From: a virus | Reading direction: 5' to 3' (one strand) | Virus record (IMG/VR): IMGVR_UViG_3300042141_000196 | Coordinates: 1-43,178 of that record | Length of the DNA stretch: 43,178 nt | Shown here: one piece after another, positions 1 through 7,841 of the stretch | Layout of the letters: every line of letters begins with the position of its first letter | How positions within the stretch are numbered: the stretch's first letter is position 1 | Made by a program: the position numbers and the translations under genes | Notes under the pieces: model-generated | What the model was told of the DNA's origin: nothing | Database searches by the model: none | What the model saw: only the letters and a program-made list of their open reading frames with translations

Positions 1-466
1 TGGCTTGCAGCCGCTTTGCCGTCGAGCGCCGTCTGCAATCCCGTCGTATCCGCAATAGCGTGCTGGTGGCTTGCAGCGGCATAAGAGCCAGACGCCTGCT
101 TGCCTGCCAAGAGGTTGTTCACCTCCGTCTCGGTGTAATACCGGTCGTCGTGCGTATGGCTTGCAGCCGCTTTGCCGTCGAGCGCCGTCTGCAATCCCGT
201 CGTATCCGCAATAGCGTGCTGGTGGCTTGCAGCGGCATAAGAGCCAGACGCCTGCTTGCCTGCCAAGAGGTTGTTCACCTCCGTCTCGGTGTAATACCGG
301 TCGTCGTGCGTATGGCTTGCAGCCGCTTTGCCGTCGAGCAGAGTATTCATCTCTGTCTCGGTGTAATACCGGTCGTCGTGCGTATGGCTTGCAGCCGCTT
401 TGCCGTCGAGCGCCGTCTGCAAGCCAGTGGTATCCGCAATAGCGTGCTGGTGTATGGACGCCGCTT
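1..466. repeat. 156-bp tandem repeats in the tail-fibre gene (left end)
   Basis: The sequence starting TGGCTTGCAGCCGCTTTGCC at position 1 recurs at 157, exactly 156 bases (52 codons) later, with further full or shortened units to about 466. The same unit occurs at 42640-43178. The copies are nearly identical, so the true copy number cannot be read from this window. Confidence 0.9.
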
Positions 467-683
467 TGCCTGCCAGGTCGGCGGTGAGATTGGTTACGGC
501 GGATTGGGCTACTTTGTTTGCCGTGGAAATGGTGGCGAGCTTCGTGTCGGCGATGGCCGCATTGGCGGCGATGTCGGCGTTGACGATGGGCGAGAGGGTC
601 GCGGCATCGACCATCTGGTGGAGTTTCTCGGGGGTGACGAGTTCGCCGTTGGTGAAAGTTTTGCCTTTTGTGATCGTAGCCAT
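1..683 (-). CDS. Tail fibre, N-terminal part (gene continues across the window ends)
   Basis: The ATG at 683-681 opens a protein beginning MATITKGKTFTNGELVTPEK and reads 227 codons without a stop to the window edge. The first about 70 residues look like a fibre attachment domain. After that come tandem 52-residue units containing HQHAIADTTGLQTALDGKAA and SHTHDDRYYTETE, a repeat style known from phage tail fibres. One unit is shortened: MNTLLDGKAAASHTHDD joins directly. The 3' part of the same gene is at 41887-43178; the two parts join in frame only if 29 bases of the repeat are restored. The fibre should form a trimeric receptor-binding appendage. A dispersed repeat lies just upstream. Confidence 0.85.
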   Translation of the reverse strand, partial: MATITKGKTFTNGELVTPEKLHQMVDAATLSPIVNADIAANAAIADTKLATISTANKVAQSAVTNLTADLAGKAASIHQHAIADTTGLQTALDGKAAASHTHDDRYYTETEMNTLLDGKAAASHTHDDRYYTETEVNNLLAGKQASGSYAAASHQHAIADTTGLQTALDGKAAASHTHDDRYYTETEVNNLLAGKQASGSYAAASHQHAIADTTGLQTALDGKAAAS

Positions 684-687
684 AAGC

Positions 688-716
688 CTCTGTGTTCTCT
701 GTGTCCTCTGTGGTTA
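688..716 (-). repeat. Dispersed CCACAGAGGACACAGAG repeat, copy 1 (inverted)
   Basis: Reading the minus strand gives AACCACAGAGGACACAGAG followed by AACACAGAGG. The copy fills the gap between the stop of the propeller-like tail gene and the tail-fibre start. Related copies lie at 13600, 14398 and 16139 in the opposite orientation. Confidence 0.75.
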
Positions 717-2615
717 ATTAAGGGTGCGGGTGTCGGTGGGGTCGCTGGCCGAGCGGGTGGCTTCGGCGCTGATTTGGCGCAGGGTCGGGCGGCCTGCGAG
801 CGTGTGGTATTCGAGGTCGAGGCCGGTCGCCTTCGTGCGGAGCGGGGCTTTCAGCGTGTAGTCCTCTTGCTCGCCCGAGGTATTGGCCAGCTCGGCGATT
901 TGAAAATCCGCATCGTAGTCGGTCGTCACGGCGCGGAGTTCGCAAGAGGCATCCGCAGGCAGGAGGAGCGAGGCTTTGGCGCGGGTGAGGCGCTTGGCGT
1001 TCAGGCTCCCCCAGCCGTAGCGGCGTGTCAGCAGGTAGCCGGGGATGTCGGTAAAAAGTTCTTCCTCGTTCGCAAACGGCACATCGTCGCCGGTCTCCAG
1101 CTCGTCGAGCAGGAAGAGCGTGCCGGTGCGGCTCGCGCAGTAGAGGCGGCGCTGGCTGTCGTAGCCTGCGATCAGGAGTTCATCGAGGCCGAAGCTGTAG
1201 CTGTCGCGGCTTTCCCACTGCGAATTGAGGGCGTTCCAGATGAACAGGGTGTTGTTCGACTCCGCATCCGGGCCGGTCGGCACGGCGAGGTAATAGCGGT
1301 TGTTCCACCATTTCCCTACGGCGAGGTGGGCGTAATCGCTGTTGATTTCGTCGATCTGGTCGGCGATGGGGTCCGAGAGCGGCTGGGTGTTTGCTCGAAG
1401 TTTGAGGTCCAGCTGGGTGTCGAGGCGGTAAACGCCGGCGTCGCTGAGGAAAAAAACAAACTGACCGGCGGTCTGAATCGAGCGGCGGGCCGCGCAGCCG
1501 ATCTCGTCAGTGAGCAGGGTCAGGCGGGAAACGGCAGAATCCACTGTGAAAGTGTCGCCTGTCGCGTTGGCCGTGTCGGTGAGGTTGGCGAGCCAGATGC
1601 TATTCCGCAGGAAAACGAGCGCCTGCCCTTCCACCCAAGGATGAATGGCGACGAGGTAGTCGTTGCTTCCCTGGTTGGCGCGGAAGGATTGGAAAAAGGG
1701 ATCGTAGAGGTCGGGGTCCAGAACATCCGAGATGGCCACGGTGTCGCGGCCATCGGGAATCCAGAGGCGGTTGCCAATGTAGCTGGCCCAGCCGGTCGAG
1801 CGCAGGGTCTTGTAGGTCACGCCTGCGGCGGGGACTCCCGCATCAGCCCGCACAAACTCGGTCAAGGAACCATCCCACCACAGCGGCGGCTTTACTCGGC
1901 GGATTGCGATGTCGGCGGTGATGTCGGGCGCTGTGCCAGCGGGCACCTCAATGGTGAAGCTGTTGGCCGTCGCGGCCAGGATGTCGAACTCATGCCCTTG
2001 GAAAGCCGCCACGCTGCCCTCCTCGATCCGCACTCGCATCCCGGCGACATAGCCGTGAGCAGTGCTGTGGACCGTGGCCGTCGTGCCCGAGACGGCAATC
2101 CCCGAGGCGGTGGTGTATTGCCAATCCCAGCCCGGCACCGACATATCGGCCTCGCGCAAGATGTAGAAACGGTTGAACGCCTGCACGGTCGAAACCGTGT
2201 CGCTCAATTCGATCGCCTCGTCCGCCGATGTTCCGTTGTTGGGATATTGGATTTCGACAATCGGCTCATCCTGTCGGTAGAGAAACGCCGAGGTCGGCCC
2301 GCAGAGAATGATGTATTCGCTGGCGTCGTAATAGTTCGGCGAGGAAAAGGTTCCCGAGGCGCGGATGCCGCCCTCGTAGATCGTCTCGATGATGGCCGAG
2401 TTATCGAGCAAGAACGGCAGCACCATCGGCTGCGTGCCAGCTGCAATGCCGTCGCCAAGCCGCTTCGCGCCTTTTCTCGTCTGCGCCACGCCACGGTCGA
2501 GTCGCATGTTTTCGACATACTGGCACATGCCCGGCTGGAGTTGCAGCGGGTTGAGGCGCGAGGCCATGCCGATAAATCCGGCATCGCCTTCGACTATGGT
2601 TTGGTCATCGGGCAT
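714..2615 (-). CDS. Large tail structural protein, probable beta-propeller/nozzle type
   Basis: A 633-residue protein. Its N-terminal stretch (about residues 15-50) has PLQLQPGMCQYVENMRLDRG and RKGAKRL, a pattern typical of podovirus tail nozzle and propeller-like proteins, where N-termini read roughly PxxLxPGxxxxxxNxxLxxG with an RxG. Later segments such as FVFFLSDAGVYRLD and the regularly spaced Trp/Tyr strands fit a beta-rich propeller. The ATG at 2615 is preceded by AAAGGTAG, an acceptable ribosome site. It sits between the lysis-like cassette and the tail fibre, as expected for a tail-tip component. The nozzle assignment is inferred from N-terminal pattern and position, not from a full family match. 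Confidence 0.6.
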   Translation of the reverse strand: MPDDQTIVEGDAGFIGMASRLNPLQLQPGMCQYVENMRLDRGVAQTRKGAKRLGDGIAAGTQPMVLPFLLDNSAIIETIYEGGIRASGTFSSPNYYDASEYIILCGPTSAFLYRQDEPIVEIQYPNNGTSADEAIELSDTVSTVQAFNRFYILREADMSVPGWDWQYTTASGIAVSGTTATVHSTAHGYVAGMRVRIEEGSVAAFQGHEFDILAATANSFTIEVPAGTAPDITADIAIRRVKPPLWWDGSLTEFVRADAGVPAAGVTYKTLRSTGWASYIGNRLWIPDGRDTVAISDVLDPDLYDPFFQSFRANQGSNDYLVAIHPWVEGQALVFLRNSIWLANLTDTANATGDTFTVDSAVSRLTLLTDEIGCAARRSIQTAGQFVFFLSDAGVYRLDTQLDLKLRANTQPLSDPIADQIDEINSDYAHLAVGKWWNNRYYLAVPTGPDAESNNTLFIWNALNSQWESRDSYSFGLDELLIAGYDSQRRLYCASRTGTLFLLDELETGDDVPFANEEELFTDIPGYLLTRRYGWGSLNAKRLTRAKASLLLPADASCELRAVTTDYDADFQIAELANTSGEQEDYTLKAPLRTKATGLDLEYHTLAGRPTLRQISAEATRSASDPTDTRTLN

Positions 2616-2642
2616 CGCTACCTTTTATTTTGCGGAGGGGTG

Positions 2643-3188
2643 TCAAGTGGGCTCCTCGACCAGTAAATAGGGGATGGTCTTCTGCCCGGCGCGGTCCATC
2701 TCGGCATAGACGAGGGCCACAAACGCGGGCCATTGGGAGGGGTGGATCGTCTGGCAGCCTTCGCTGCTGGTAGTGTTGTAGCCGCCGCGATGGATGTTGA
2801 TGGCGATGCCCATGCTGTCGCCTGTCTCGTCGCGGGTCACGGGGAGTTGTTCGCCAGGCGTGGCGGGGCGCAGGGCGGGATAGCCGCCGCCGGGCTTGGA
2901 GATGCCGTGTTTGCCCTTGCGATAGCGATGCACGCCCGGCTTGAGAACGGCGATGCCTTTGCGGCGGATCGAGGGATCGGTGTTGGCGTTGAAGGTCGCG
3001 TAGGCGTTGGGCGAGACAAGAAAGATAGCGTCGTCGTAGATGCCCCGGTCGTTCTCGCCGGGCTTTCCCATCGTGTCTTTGTAATACCCGCGAATGCCGA
3101 CCAGCGCGACCTCATCGGCCACGCGAGCTTTTGTGAGCAAGGCTTGCGTCTTGGATTTGGCTTGTTGAGGTCGGCTCGGGGGGAGCAT
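2643..3188 (-). CDS. Putative L,D-transpeptidase-like cell-wall enzyme (lysis candidate)
   Basis: 181 residues. The C-terminal half has INIHRGGYNTTSSEGCQTIH with His133 and Cys145. His followed by S-x-G-C is the active-site arrangement of YkuD-type L,D-transpeptidases and related phage proteins. No signal peptide is visible. The gene lies directly downstream of two small membrane proteins and a small lipoprotein, so a role in wall degradation at lysis or DNA entry is plausible. The ATG at 3188 has a poor ribosome site, so the true start may be internal. It could also be a structural wall-binding protein; catalysis is not proven by the motif alone. Confidence 0.5.
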   Translation of the reverse strand: MLPPSRPQQAKSKTQALLTKARVADEVALVGIRGYYKDTMGKPGENDRGIYDDAIFLVSPNAYATFNANTDPSIRRKGIAVLKPGVHRYRKGKHGISKPGGGYPALRPATPGEQLPVTRDETGDSMGIAINIHRGGYNTTSSEGCQTIHPSQWPAFVALVYAEMDRAGQKTIPYLLVEEPT

Positions 3189-3189
3189 G

Positions 3190-3225
3190 GGGGGAAGGCG
3201 GAAATGGGAAGGCGGAAGGCGGAAA
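3190..3225. repeat. Short tandem AAGGCGGAA repeat
   Basis: Three copies of AAGGCGGAA separated by ATGGG or directly adjacent fill the gap between the lysis-enzyme candidate and the small lipoprotein gene. It looks non-coding. Confidence 0.7.
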
Positions 3226-3227
3226 AA

Positions 3228-3392
3228 TTATTTGTCTTTGAGGGCGGGGACTTCGGAGAGTTGGTAGGTGAATCGCCCGTAGTCGGTTTCGAGGCTGACG
3301 CCGAGGGTCGAGCAGCCGGTGAGGAAGCTGATCGTGACGAAAATATATCCGATCAGGAGGGCCGTTGCGGAGACCTTGGCCGGGGTGCTCAT
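3228..3392 (-). CDS. Small lipoprotein, possible o-spanin (Rz1-like)
   Basis: 54 residues starting MSTPAKVSATALLIGYIF. A hydrophobic N-terminal segment ends in the lipobox LTGC (residues 24-27), so the mature protein would be a lipid-anchored peptide of about 28 residues. GAGAAG lies just before the ATG at 3392. That ATG overlaps the stop of the preceding membrane-protein gene (ATGA). Size, lipobox and place beside holin-like genes resemble an outer-membrane spanin subunit, but no inner-membrane spanin partner with a long coiled coil is seen. Confidence 0.6.
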   Translation of the reverse strand: MSTPAKVSATALLIGYIFVTISFLTGCSTLGVSLETDYGRFTYQLSEVPALKDK

Positions 3393-3556
3393 TTCTTCTC
3401 GTCGCGGAAAATCTCGTAGGCTCCGACGAGCGCGATGACAACCGCACTGATGGCCGAAAATTGGTCGGGGCTGACCTGCCAACCAGTGAGGGCTACGAGC
3501 GAGGCGATGCCTGCCCAGGTGGATTTTTGTTTTAAGTGTGAGAGCAATTTATTCAT
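3389..3556 (-). CDS. Small membrane protein, holin-like
   Basis: 55 residues beginning MNKLLSHLKQKSTWAGIASL. Two hydrophobic stretches (about 13-23 and 30-45) are joined by a short polar turn (SPDQFS), and the C-terminus is charged (EIFRDEKK). This matches the general plan of small phage holins. The start at 3556 is chosen because its ATG overlaps the end of the preceding gene (ATGAATAA), which implies translational coupling. Confidence 0.6.
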   Translation of the reverse strand: MNKLLSHLKQKSTWAGIASLVALTGWQVSPDQFSAISAVVIALVGAYEIFRDEKK

Positions 3557-3728
3557 GGGGGTGCTTTCGTTTAAGGATGGCGTAGAGGGAGGCAAGACCG
3601 ACGGCGCAGCCGATGAGGAGCGAGGCGATGCGGAGCCACGCCTCGATCTCTGGTAGCATGCTCACCGTGAGCCCCGTCGCCGTAGCGACGAGGCCGGTGA
3701 ACGAGGCTGTGGCTTGGTGGGCGTCCAT
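3549..3728 (-). CDS. Small membrane protein, possible holin or antiholin
   Basis: 59 residues beginning MDAHQATASFTGLVATATGL, with two hydrophobic segments (about 9-23 and 31-50) and a basic C-terminus (KRKHPHE). Its ATG at 3728 overlaps the stop of the large fibre gene by one base (TAATG), and its stop overlaps the next membrane-protein start by 8 bases. Two neighbouring two-helix proteins suggest a holin pair, but which one makes the lesion cannot be told. Confidence 0.55.
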   Translation of the reverse strand: MDAHQATASFTGLVATATGLTVSMLPEIEAWLRIASLLIGCAVGLASLYAILKRKHPHE

Positions 3729-5659
3729 TAGCTGAGGGCGGCGGCGAGCTGCGCTCCGGTGGTCGAGACCGTCGAGACCTGTGCGAGGCGGTCTGTGTTG
3801 AGCAGATCCGTCTTGGCTTTGATGGCCGTGATGTTCGCGCTTGGGATGTCTCCGGTTGCTGCTGGCGAGGCGGGGAGGTTGTCGGTTTTGCTCTTGATCG
3901 CCGCAATGTCGCTGTTGGCTGGCGCGGTGTAGGCGCTGCCTGCGAGGCGGCTGCTGACGGCTGCATCCACACGGGCCAACTCGGTGGCGAGCTCGGTGCG
4001 GACTGCCGTGGCCACGGTGGCGGCGCTTGGGGCGGTCGCGCCACTCACAGGGGCGTCGATGCGGGCGAGTTCGGCGGCGAGTTCCACGCGAACTTCGTCG
4101 GCGATGGCCGCTGCGGTTGGCGGAGTGCTCGGCGCAGTGTAGGCACTGGCTGCGAGGCGGGTGCTGATCGCGGCATCGAGCCGTCCGAGTTCGACCGAAA
4201 GCTCGGTGCGGACTTGGGCGGCGATTTCGGATTCGGTCGGGACATCGGGCGAGTTGGTCAATGTTGTGACCGTGCCGCCGGTGATTTCGCGGGTAGCGGC
4301 AGACCACACCGCCGTAGCGATTTCGGCCTCGGTGGGGACATCGGGCGCGTTGGTGAGAGTTGTCGCGGTATCGACCACGCCGCCGGTGATTTCGCGGGAG
4401 GCAGCAGACCAGACGGCGCTGGCGATTTCAGCCTCCGTGGGCACATCGGGCGCGTTGGTGAGGGTATCGACAACGCCACCTGTGATGGTGCGTGTTGCTG
4501 CGGCCCACACGGCGGTTGCAACATCTGAAGCACTTAGCGCCGCTGTGCCAACGGTATTATCGACGGGGACTCCGGTCGCAACAGTTGACGGGCTCGGCAC
4601 TGCACAGGTGCCGACCAGAGCGCCGGATGCGTAGCTCACGCCGAGGCGCACATTGCTGATCGCTGGCATCTGGCCTTGTGTTGCATCGACGAGTATCTTT
4701 GCCCCGGCTGTGTCGCAATAAGTGAAAACCGCTACATTTGAGCTTTGCTTTTTTAAGCGAAAACCTGTGCCGCTTGTCGGTGATTGGCCGAGTGAGCCGT
4801 ATTCGAGTTCTGAAAACTCAACGATTCCGTTGCCGGGATTGGCTACTCCGGCGTTACTCGTCAATCCAGCCGTGTTGCCCACTCCAAATGAGTTTCCCAC
4901 AGCACGCCCGACATTAATTCTTCCGGTGCTGTAATTGATGATACCCTGTGCAAGAATACCTGCCGTTGCAATACCGGTGACGGTGAGGACATTCGCGCCA
5001 TCATTTCGAGCGCCTTGACCTGCCGAGCCAGTGCCAGCGGTTACATTGCCGGTCAGTGTCAATGTTCCGTTTCCAGCATTGGAAGCACCAATGCACGGAG
5101 ATGATATTGATCCTCCGGTCGCGTTCCCAGATATGGTCATGTTGCCAGTGTTATTGTTGTTTGCCGCTGTGCCGCTTTGCGCCACGCAGTTGCCTGTTAT
5201 CGAAACATTTCCAGTTCCTGTATTGTGGACTCCAATAGCATTGTTTGCCGTTCCGCCTGTTATGTTTCCAGTAATGAAAACCGTGCCACTGCTATGACTC
5301 GGGTTAAACCCATGCGCACCCCCAACGCTGCCTGCGGTTATGTTGCCGACAACCGTTGCACCTGTGCCGCTGTGGAGTAGACAGGGGGCTACGGTTGCCC
5401 CCGAAAAAACATTAGCATCCAAGCGGATACCGGAGTTTAGCGTGAAGCTACCTCCAGCGGTTGCTCCTCCCGTATTGTCGTTGCGAATTTGGCCTGAGCT
5501 GCCGAGGTTCGTGTCGACATTGATGGTTATTGCAAAAGAATTTGAAATCAAAACATCACCAGCGACAAAAGTGACGGCGGATGCCGTGCCGCTGGGCGTG
5601 GTCGCCCACACATCTGCGGCGTTGATGTTGCCAGCTTTGCGAGCAAAGTAGGTTGGCAT
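3728..5659 (-). CDS. Tail fibre/appendage protein with beta-helix-like and VW repeats
   Basis: 643 residues. Residues about 60-290 are rich in Gly/Thr/Asn with short periodic strands (GNITAGS, GNITGGT, GNCVAQS, GNATGGS, GNVTAGT), typical of a right-handed beta-helix. Residues about 370-490 hold three or four copies of a roughly 32-residue unit with EIA(S/T)AVWSAA(S/T)REITGG and DVPTEAE. The C-terminal part is Ala-rich and probably coiled (VRTELxxELxRxDAAxS). No catalytic motif is recognisable. Base composition of the beta-helix part (about 4690-5560) is more AT-rich than its flanks, which suggests module exchange. Likely an adhesin-like fibre. Confidence 0.65.
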   Translation of the reverse strand: MPTYFARKAGNINAADVWATTPSGTASAVTFVAGDVLISNSFAITINVDTNLGSSGQIRNDNTGGATAGGSFTLNSGIRLDANVFSGATVAPCLLHSGTGATVVGNITAGSVGGAHGFNPSHSSGTVFITGNITGGTANNAIGVHNTGTGNVSITGNCVAQSGTAANNNNTGNMTISGNATGGSISSPCIGASNAGNGTLTLTGNVTAGTGSAGQGARNDGANVLTVTGIATAGILAQGIINYSTGRINVGRAVGNSFGVGNTAGLTSNAGVANPGNGIVEFSELEYGSLGQSPTSGTGFRLKKQSSNVAVFTYCDTAGAKILVDATQGQMPAISNVRLGVSYASGALVGTCAVPSPSTVATGVPVDNTVGTAALSASDVATAVWAAATRTITGGVVDTLTNAPDVPTEAEIASAVWSAASREITGGVVDTATTLTNAPDVPTEAEIATAVWSAATREITGGTVTTLTNSPDVPTESEIAAQVRTELSVELGRLDAAISTRLAASAYTAPSTPPTAAAIADEVRVELAAELARIDAPVSGATAPSAATVATAVRTELATELARVDAAVSSRLAGSAYTAPANSDIAAIKSKTDNLPASPAATGDIPSANITAIKAKTDLLNTDRLAQVSTVSTTGAQLAAALS

Positions 5660-5662
5660 GGC

Positions 5663-5950
5663 TTAGAGTCCTTTCGCTTGGATGTAGGTCTGGATCGCGG
5701 TCTGGATCGCGGCGATAGCGGCTTGCTCGGCGGGGTCGGCGACTTCGCTCAAGCTACCACGCAGCAGGCTCACGGCGGATTCTGGAGCGGTGATGACCTC
5801 ACCCGACTCAACTGCCGTTGGCGTGAGGAGCAGGTTAATGCAAGCGTCTGGCTGGCCATTGGCTTTATAGGTGCCTGTGACGGCGAGGTTGAGCGACCAG
5901 CGGTCGTAGGATTTGCCGTTGTTGATTTCGATGGGTGCTGTAGCTTTCAT
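5663..5950 (-). CDS. Hypothetical small virion-region protein
   Basis: 95 residues beginning MKATAPIEINNGKSYDRWSL; no family recognised. The C-terminus (PAEQAAIAAIQTAIQTYIQ) looks helical. The start at 5950 is preferred over an upstream codon because the longer form would run into the preceding gene. The leader before it is A/C-rich (CAAATCCAAACAC) with no Shine-Dalgarno sequence. It lies among tail-fibre genes, so a fibre accessory or chaperone role is possible. Confidence 0.55.
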   Translation of the reverse strand: MKATAPIEINNGKSYDRWSLNLAVTGTYKANGQPDACINLLLTPTAVESGEVITAPESAVSLLRGSLSEVADPAEQAAIAAIQTAIQTYIQAKGL

Positions 5951-5967
5951 GTGTTTGGATTTGAGGT

Positions 5968-6330
5968 TTAAGAAAATTGGAGTTGGGTTTTGTTTGACCA
6001 CGCGCCGGTGTCGGATTGCTCGGCGGTGACATCGCCTGCGGAGTTGGTGGTGATTCGGTAAATTGTCCAGTCGGGGGCGTCCTCGGCTGGGCCGCTTGAG
6101 GGGTAGTCGGCCCAGGCGAGGCGGCCCATGTAGAGGGTGGTGCCGTCGGTGGCGGAGAGTTGCAGGTAGTCGCTGGGGTCGCGGGGGCGAGCCAGGCGGA
6201 AGACTTCTCCGAGGTGGTCCTTCGAATACAAGCGCCGGTCGGCGAGGTTCAAGGCGAGTTCGCCGGTGGCGACTTGGTTCGCGGTGGGGATGCGGCCGGA
6301 GACTGTGGTGCGTTTGAGCTTGAGGACCAT
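5968..6330 (-). CDS. Tail-fibre-associated protein with fibre N-terminal motif
   Basis: 120 residues. Residues 1-45 contain LKRTTVSGRIPTANQVATGE and LALNLADRRLYSKD, a widespread phage fibre or tropism-determinant N-terminal motif (P-T-x-x-Q-x-x-x-G-E-L-A-x-N-x-x-D-x-x-L-Y). The rest is short, so it may be an adaptor or stub fibre. The start has an A/C-rich leader without a Shine-Dalgarno. It lies between the beta-helix fibre and the coiled-coil fibre genes. Confidence 0.6.
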   Translation of the reverse strand: MVLKLKRTTVSGRIPTANQVATGELALNLADRRLYSKDHLGEVFRLARPRDPSDYLQLSATDGTTLYMGRLAWADYPSSGPAEDAPDWTIYRITTNSAGDVTAEQSDTGAWSNKTQLQFS

Positions 6331-6341
6331 GGTGGAGTTTT

Positions 6342-6366
6342 AAGTTTTAAGAATTAAGTTTTAAGC
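6342..6366. repeat. Short AT repeat TTTTAAG / TTAAG
   Basis: TTTTAAGTTTTAAG followed by AATTAAGTTTTAAG lies upstream of the gene starting at 6330. It is simple-sequence-like and seen only as a leader; no coding role is visible. Confidence 0.5.
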
Positions 6367-6379
6367 AGTGGCCCCGTGG

Positions 6380-6410
6380 GCGGCGGCGCGGGCTGGGACC
6401 GCACCGCCGC
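6380..6410 (-). terminator. GC-rich hairpin after the coiled-coil fibre gene
   Basis: GCGGCGGCGCGG (6380-6391) and CCGCACCGCCGC (6399-6410) can form a 12-bp stem with one mismatch and a 7-base loop. It stands immediately downstream of the fibre gene ending at 6426. There is no clear U-tract, so it could be a processing or stability element rather than an intrinsic terminator. Confidence 0.4.
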
Positions 6411-6425
6411 TGTGGGAGGGAGGGA

Positions 6426-7202
6426 TCAGAAGGTTCCGCCGTCGATCTCGGTCTCGAGCGCGTCGAGGCGTGAGTCGAGCGAGGCTTCGGCTGCTGTGGC
6501 GCGGCTGATCTCGCTGTTGAGCGAGTTGGTCACTGCGGTCACGGCTGCGGCGCGGTCGCTGATCTCGGTGGCGAGGTTCGCGGCGATGACGCCTTCTGCG
6601 GCGGTGGCACGCGAAATTTCGCTGGAGAGGTTCGCGGTGAGGGTGGAATCAGCACTCGTGCGGGCGCTGGTCTCTGTGGAGAGATTGCCTGCAACGGTGT
6701 TGATGTTGCCCTGGAGGGTGGTGTCGGCTGCGGCGCGTGTTGAGGCTTCCGAATTGATATTGCTCTGGAGAGTCGTATCGGCGGCTTCGAGAGTCGCTAC
6801 GGCTGCGGCAAGGGCGCTGGAGGCTGAGCTCGCGAGGGAGGTGATGGCTCCGTTGAGGTTGCTGTCGGCGGCCTCAAAGGCGGCGACGACTTCCGTCAAC
6901 GAATCGAGCGAGCCGGGAGTGACATTCGAGAGAACATTGTCAATGCGGGTGCCGAGGGCGGCTTCCGCTGCGGTGGCGCGGCTGGTCTCAGCCGAGATGC
7001 TGCTGTTCAGCGTGGAGACTTCCGAGGAGAGGTCGGCGTTCGTGGCGAAGTGGCCTTCACCGGCGAGGGCGACGATACCGGAGTCGAGTCCGATGTAGAG
7101 TTTGTCGTCAACCTTGTTGTAGGCGAGTTCGCCGACGGCGAGGCTGGACGGGGCTCCTGCGGCACCGCTCAAGCGGCGTTTGATTCTGAGTGTATTGGGC
7201 AT
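6426..7202 (-). CDS. Coiled-coil tail fibre protein
   Basis: 258 residues beginning MPNTLRIKRRLSGAAGAP. Residues 1-45 carry the fibre N-terminal motif SLAVGELAYNKVDDKLYIG, similar to the neighbour at 5968-6330. From about residue 55 the protein is a long series of alanine/serine-rich units such as SAETSRATAAEAAL and SSEISRATAAEGVI, with heptad-like hydrophobics, typical of trimeric coiled-coil fibre shafts. It ends LDALETEIDGGTF. The ATG at 7202 is chosen as the first codon giving the fibre motif; no Shine-Dalgarno is present. Confidence 0.65.
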   Translation of the reverse strand: MPNTLRIKRRLSGAAGAPSSLAVGELAYNKVDDKLYIGLDSGIVALAGEGHFATNADLSSEVSTLNSSISAETSRATAAEAALGTRIDNVLSNVTPGSLDSLTEVVAAFEAADSNLNGAITSLASSASSALAAAVATLEAADTTLQSNINSEASTRAAADTTLQGNINTVAGNLSTETSARTSADSTLTANLSSEISRATAAEGVIAANLATEISDRAAAVTAVTNSLNSEISRATAAEASLDSRLDALETEIDGGTF

Positions 7203-7242
7203 GATGTTTTGGGGGTGTTTGGGTTGTTTCTGCGGGGTTGTC

Positions 7243-7515
7243 CTAAAACTCACCGCCGTCCGCGTCGGAGGCGATGGGTTCGTAGGAAAGGGTTTCGGGG
7301 TCCCAACGGTGCGGAATGTTGGAATCCTGGGGAAAGTAGATGCGGGCGACGGTGCCGGGGTTGGGGAAGTCGGCCAAAGTCGGGAATGCCTGCACATCGT
7401 CGAAGTCGCTCGGGATCAGGTCGCCGGAGATTTGGCCCGACGAGTCGAGCTGCGCCACCTGGGCGGTGGTGCTGATAATCGTGCCGGTGAGTGGATCGAA
7501 GGCGACTTGTGACAT
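7243..7515 (-). CDS. Small tail/fibre accessory protein
   Basis: 90 residues beginning MSQVAFDPLTGTIISTTAQV. The middle has GQISGDLIPSDFDDVQAF and then FPNPGTVARIYFPQDSN, a beta-rich pattern found in short phage tail accessory proteins. Its ATG overlaps the stop of the gene above (TAATG), so the two are coupled. Function unknown; position suggests a virion component. Confidence 0.55.
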   Translation of the reverse strand: MSQVAFDPLTGTIISTTAQVAQLDSSGQISGDLIPSDFDDVQAFPTLADFPNPGTVARIYFPQDSNIPHRWDPETLSYEPIASDADGGEF

Positions 7516-7802
7516 TACGCGAAGGGCGGAAATTGAATGAACGAGGTTTTGAGTTGGGCGTTATCGGTCGTGGGCACGCCACCGAAATAGGTCATGCGGA
7601 TGCGGGCGACTGCGGCTCCGCCAAAGCTGTATTCGGTGTAGTCGGTGTTGTTCGTGGAGCCGACTTTGAAGACCTCGAACTTGTCATAAAGCGGAAGCGG
7701 AAATCCGGTGGTGACCCGCAGAGCCCCATCTGGTGTGGCTTGGACGGGTTGCACGATGCCTGCGGAAGAGCGGGCGGCGATTTGAACGGTGGGGTTGCTC
7801 AT
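7515..7802 (-). CDS. Small virion-region protein of unknown function
   Basis: 95 residues beginning MSNPTVQIAARSSAGIVQPV. It contains VYxxF-like and YTEYSFGGAAVARIRMTYFG segments and is predicted by eye to be beta-rich. It lies directly after the connector-like gene and is coupled to the next gene by TAATG. No family recognised. Confidence 0.5.
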   Translation of the reverse strand: MSNPTVQIAARSSAGIVQPVQATPDGALRVTTGFPLPLYDKFEVFKVGSTNNTDYTEYSFGGAAVARIRMTYFGGVPTTDNAQLKTSFIQFPPFA

Positions 7803-7841
7803 AGCGTTGATTTAATTATCGGGAGGGGTGTCAAGGGGTAG

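Noticed and set aside
1-466. CRISPR array
   Set aside because: The repeats are 156 bp, contiguous and in frame within a tail-fibre gene, with no spacers.
60-2666. 868-codon plus-strand open frame
   Set aside because: It runs opposite the tail fibre and propeller-like genes; its composition is Arg/Gly/Val-rich as expected from antisense of GC-rich genes, and no domain is recognisable.
7250-7582. 110-codon minus frame overlapping the small tail gene
   Set aside because: Arg/Pro-rich shadow; the frame at 7243-7515 has better composition and TAATG coupling.
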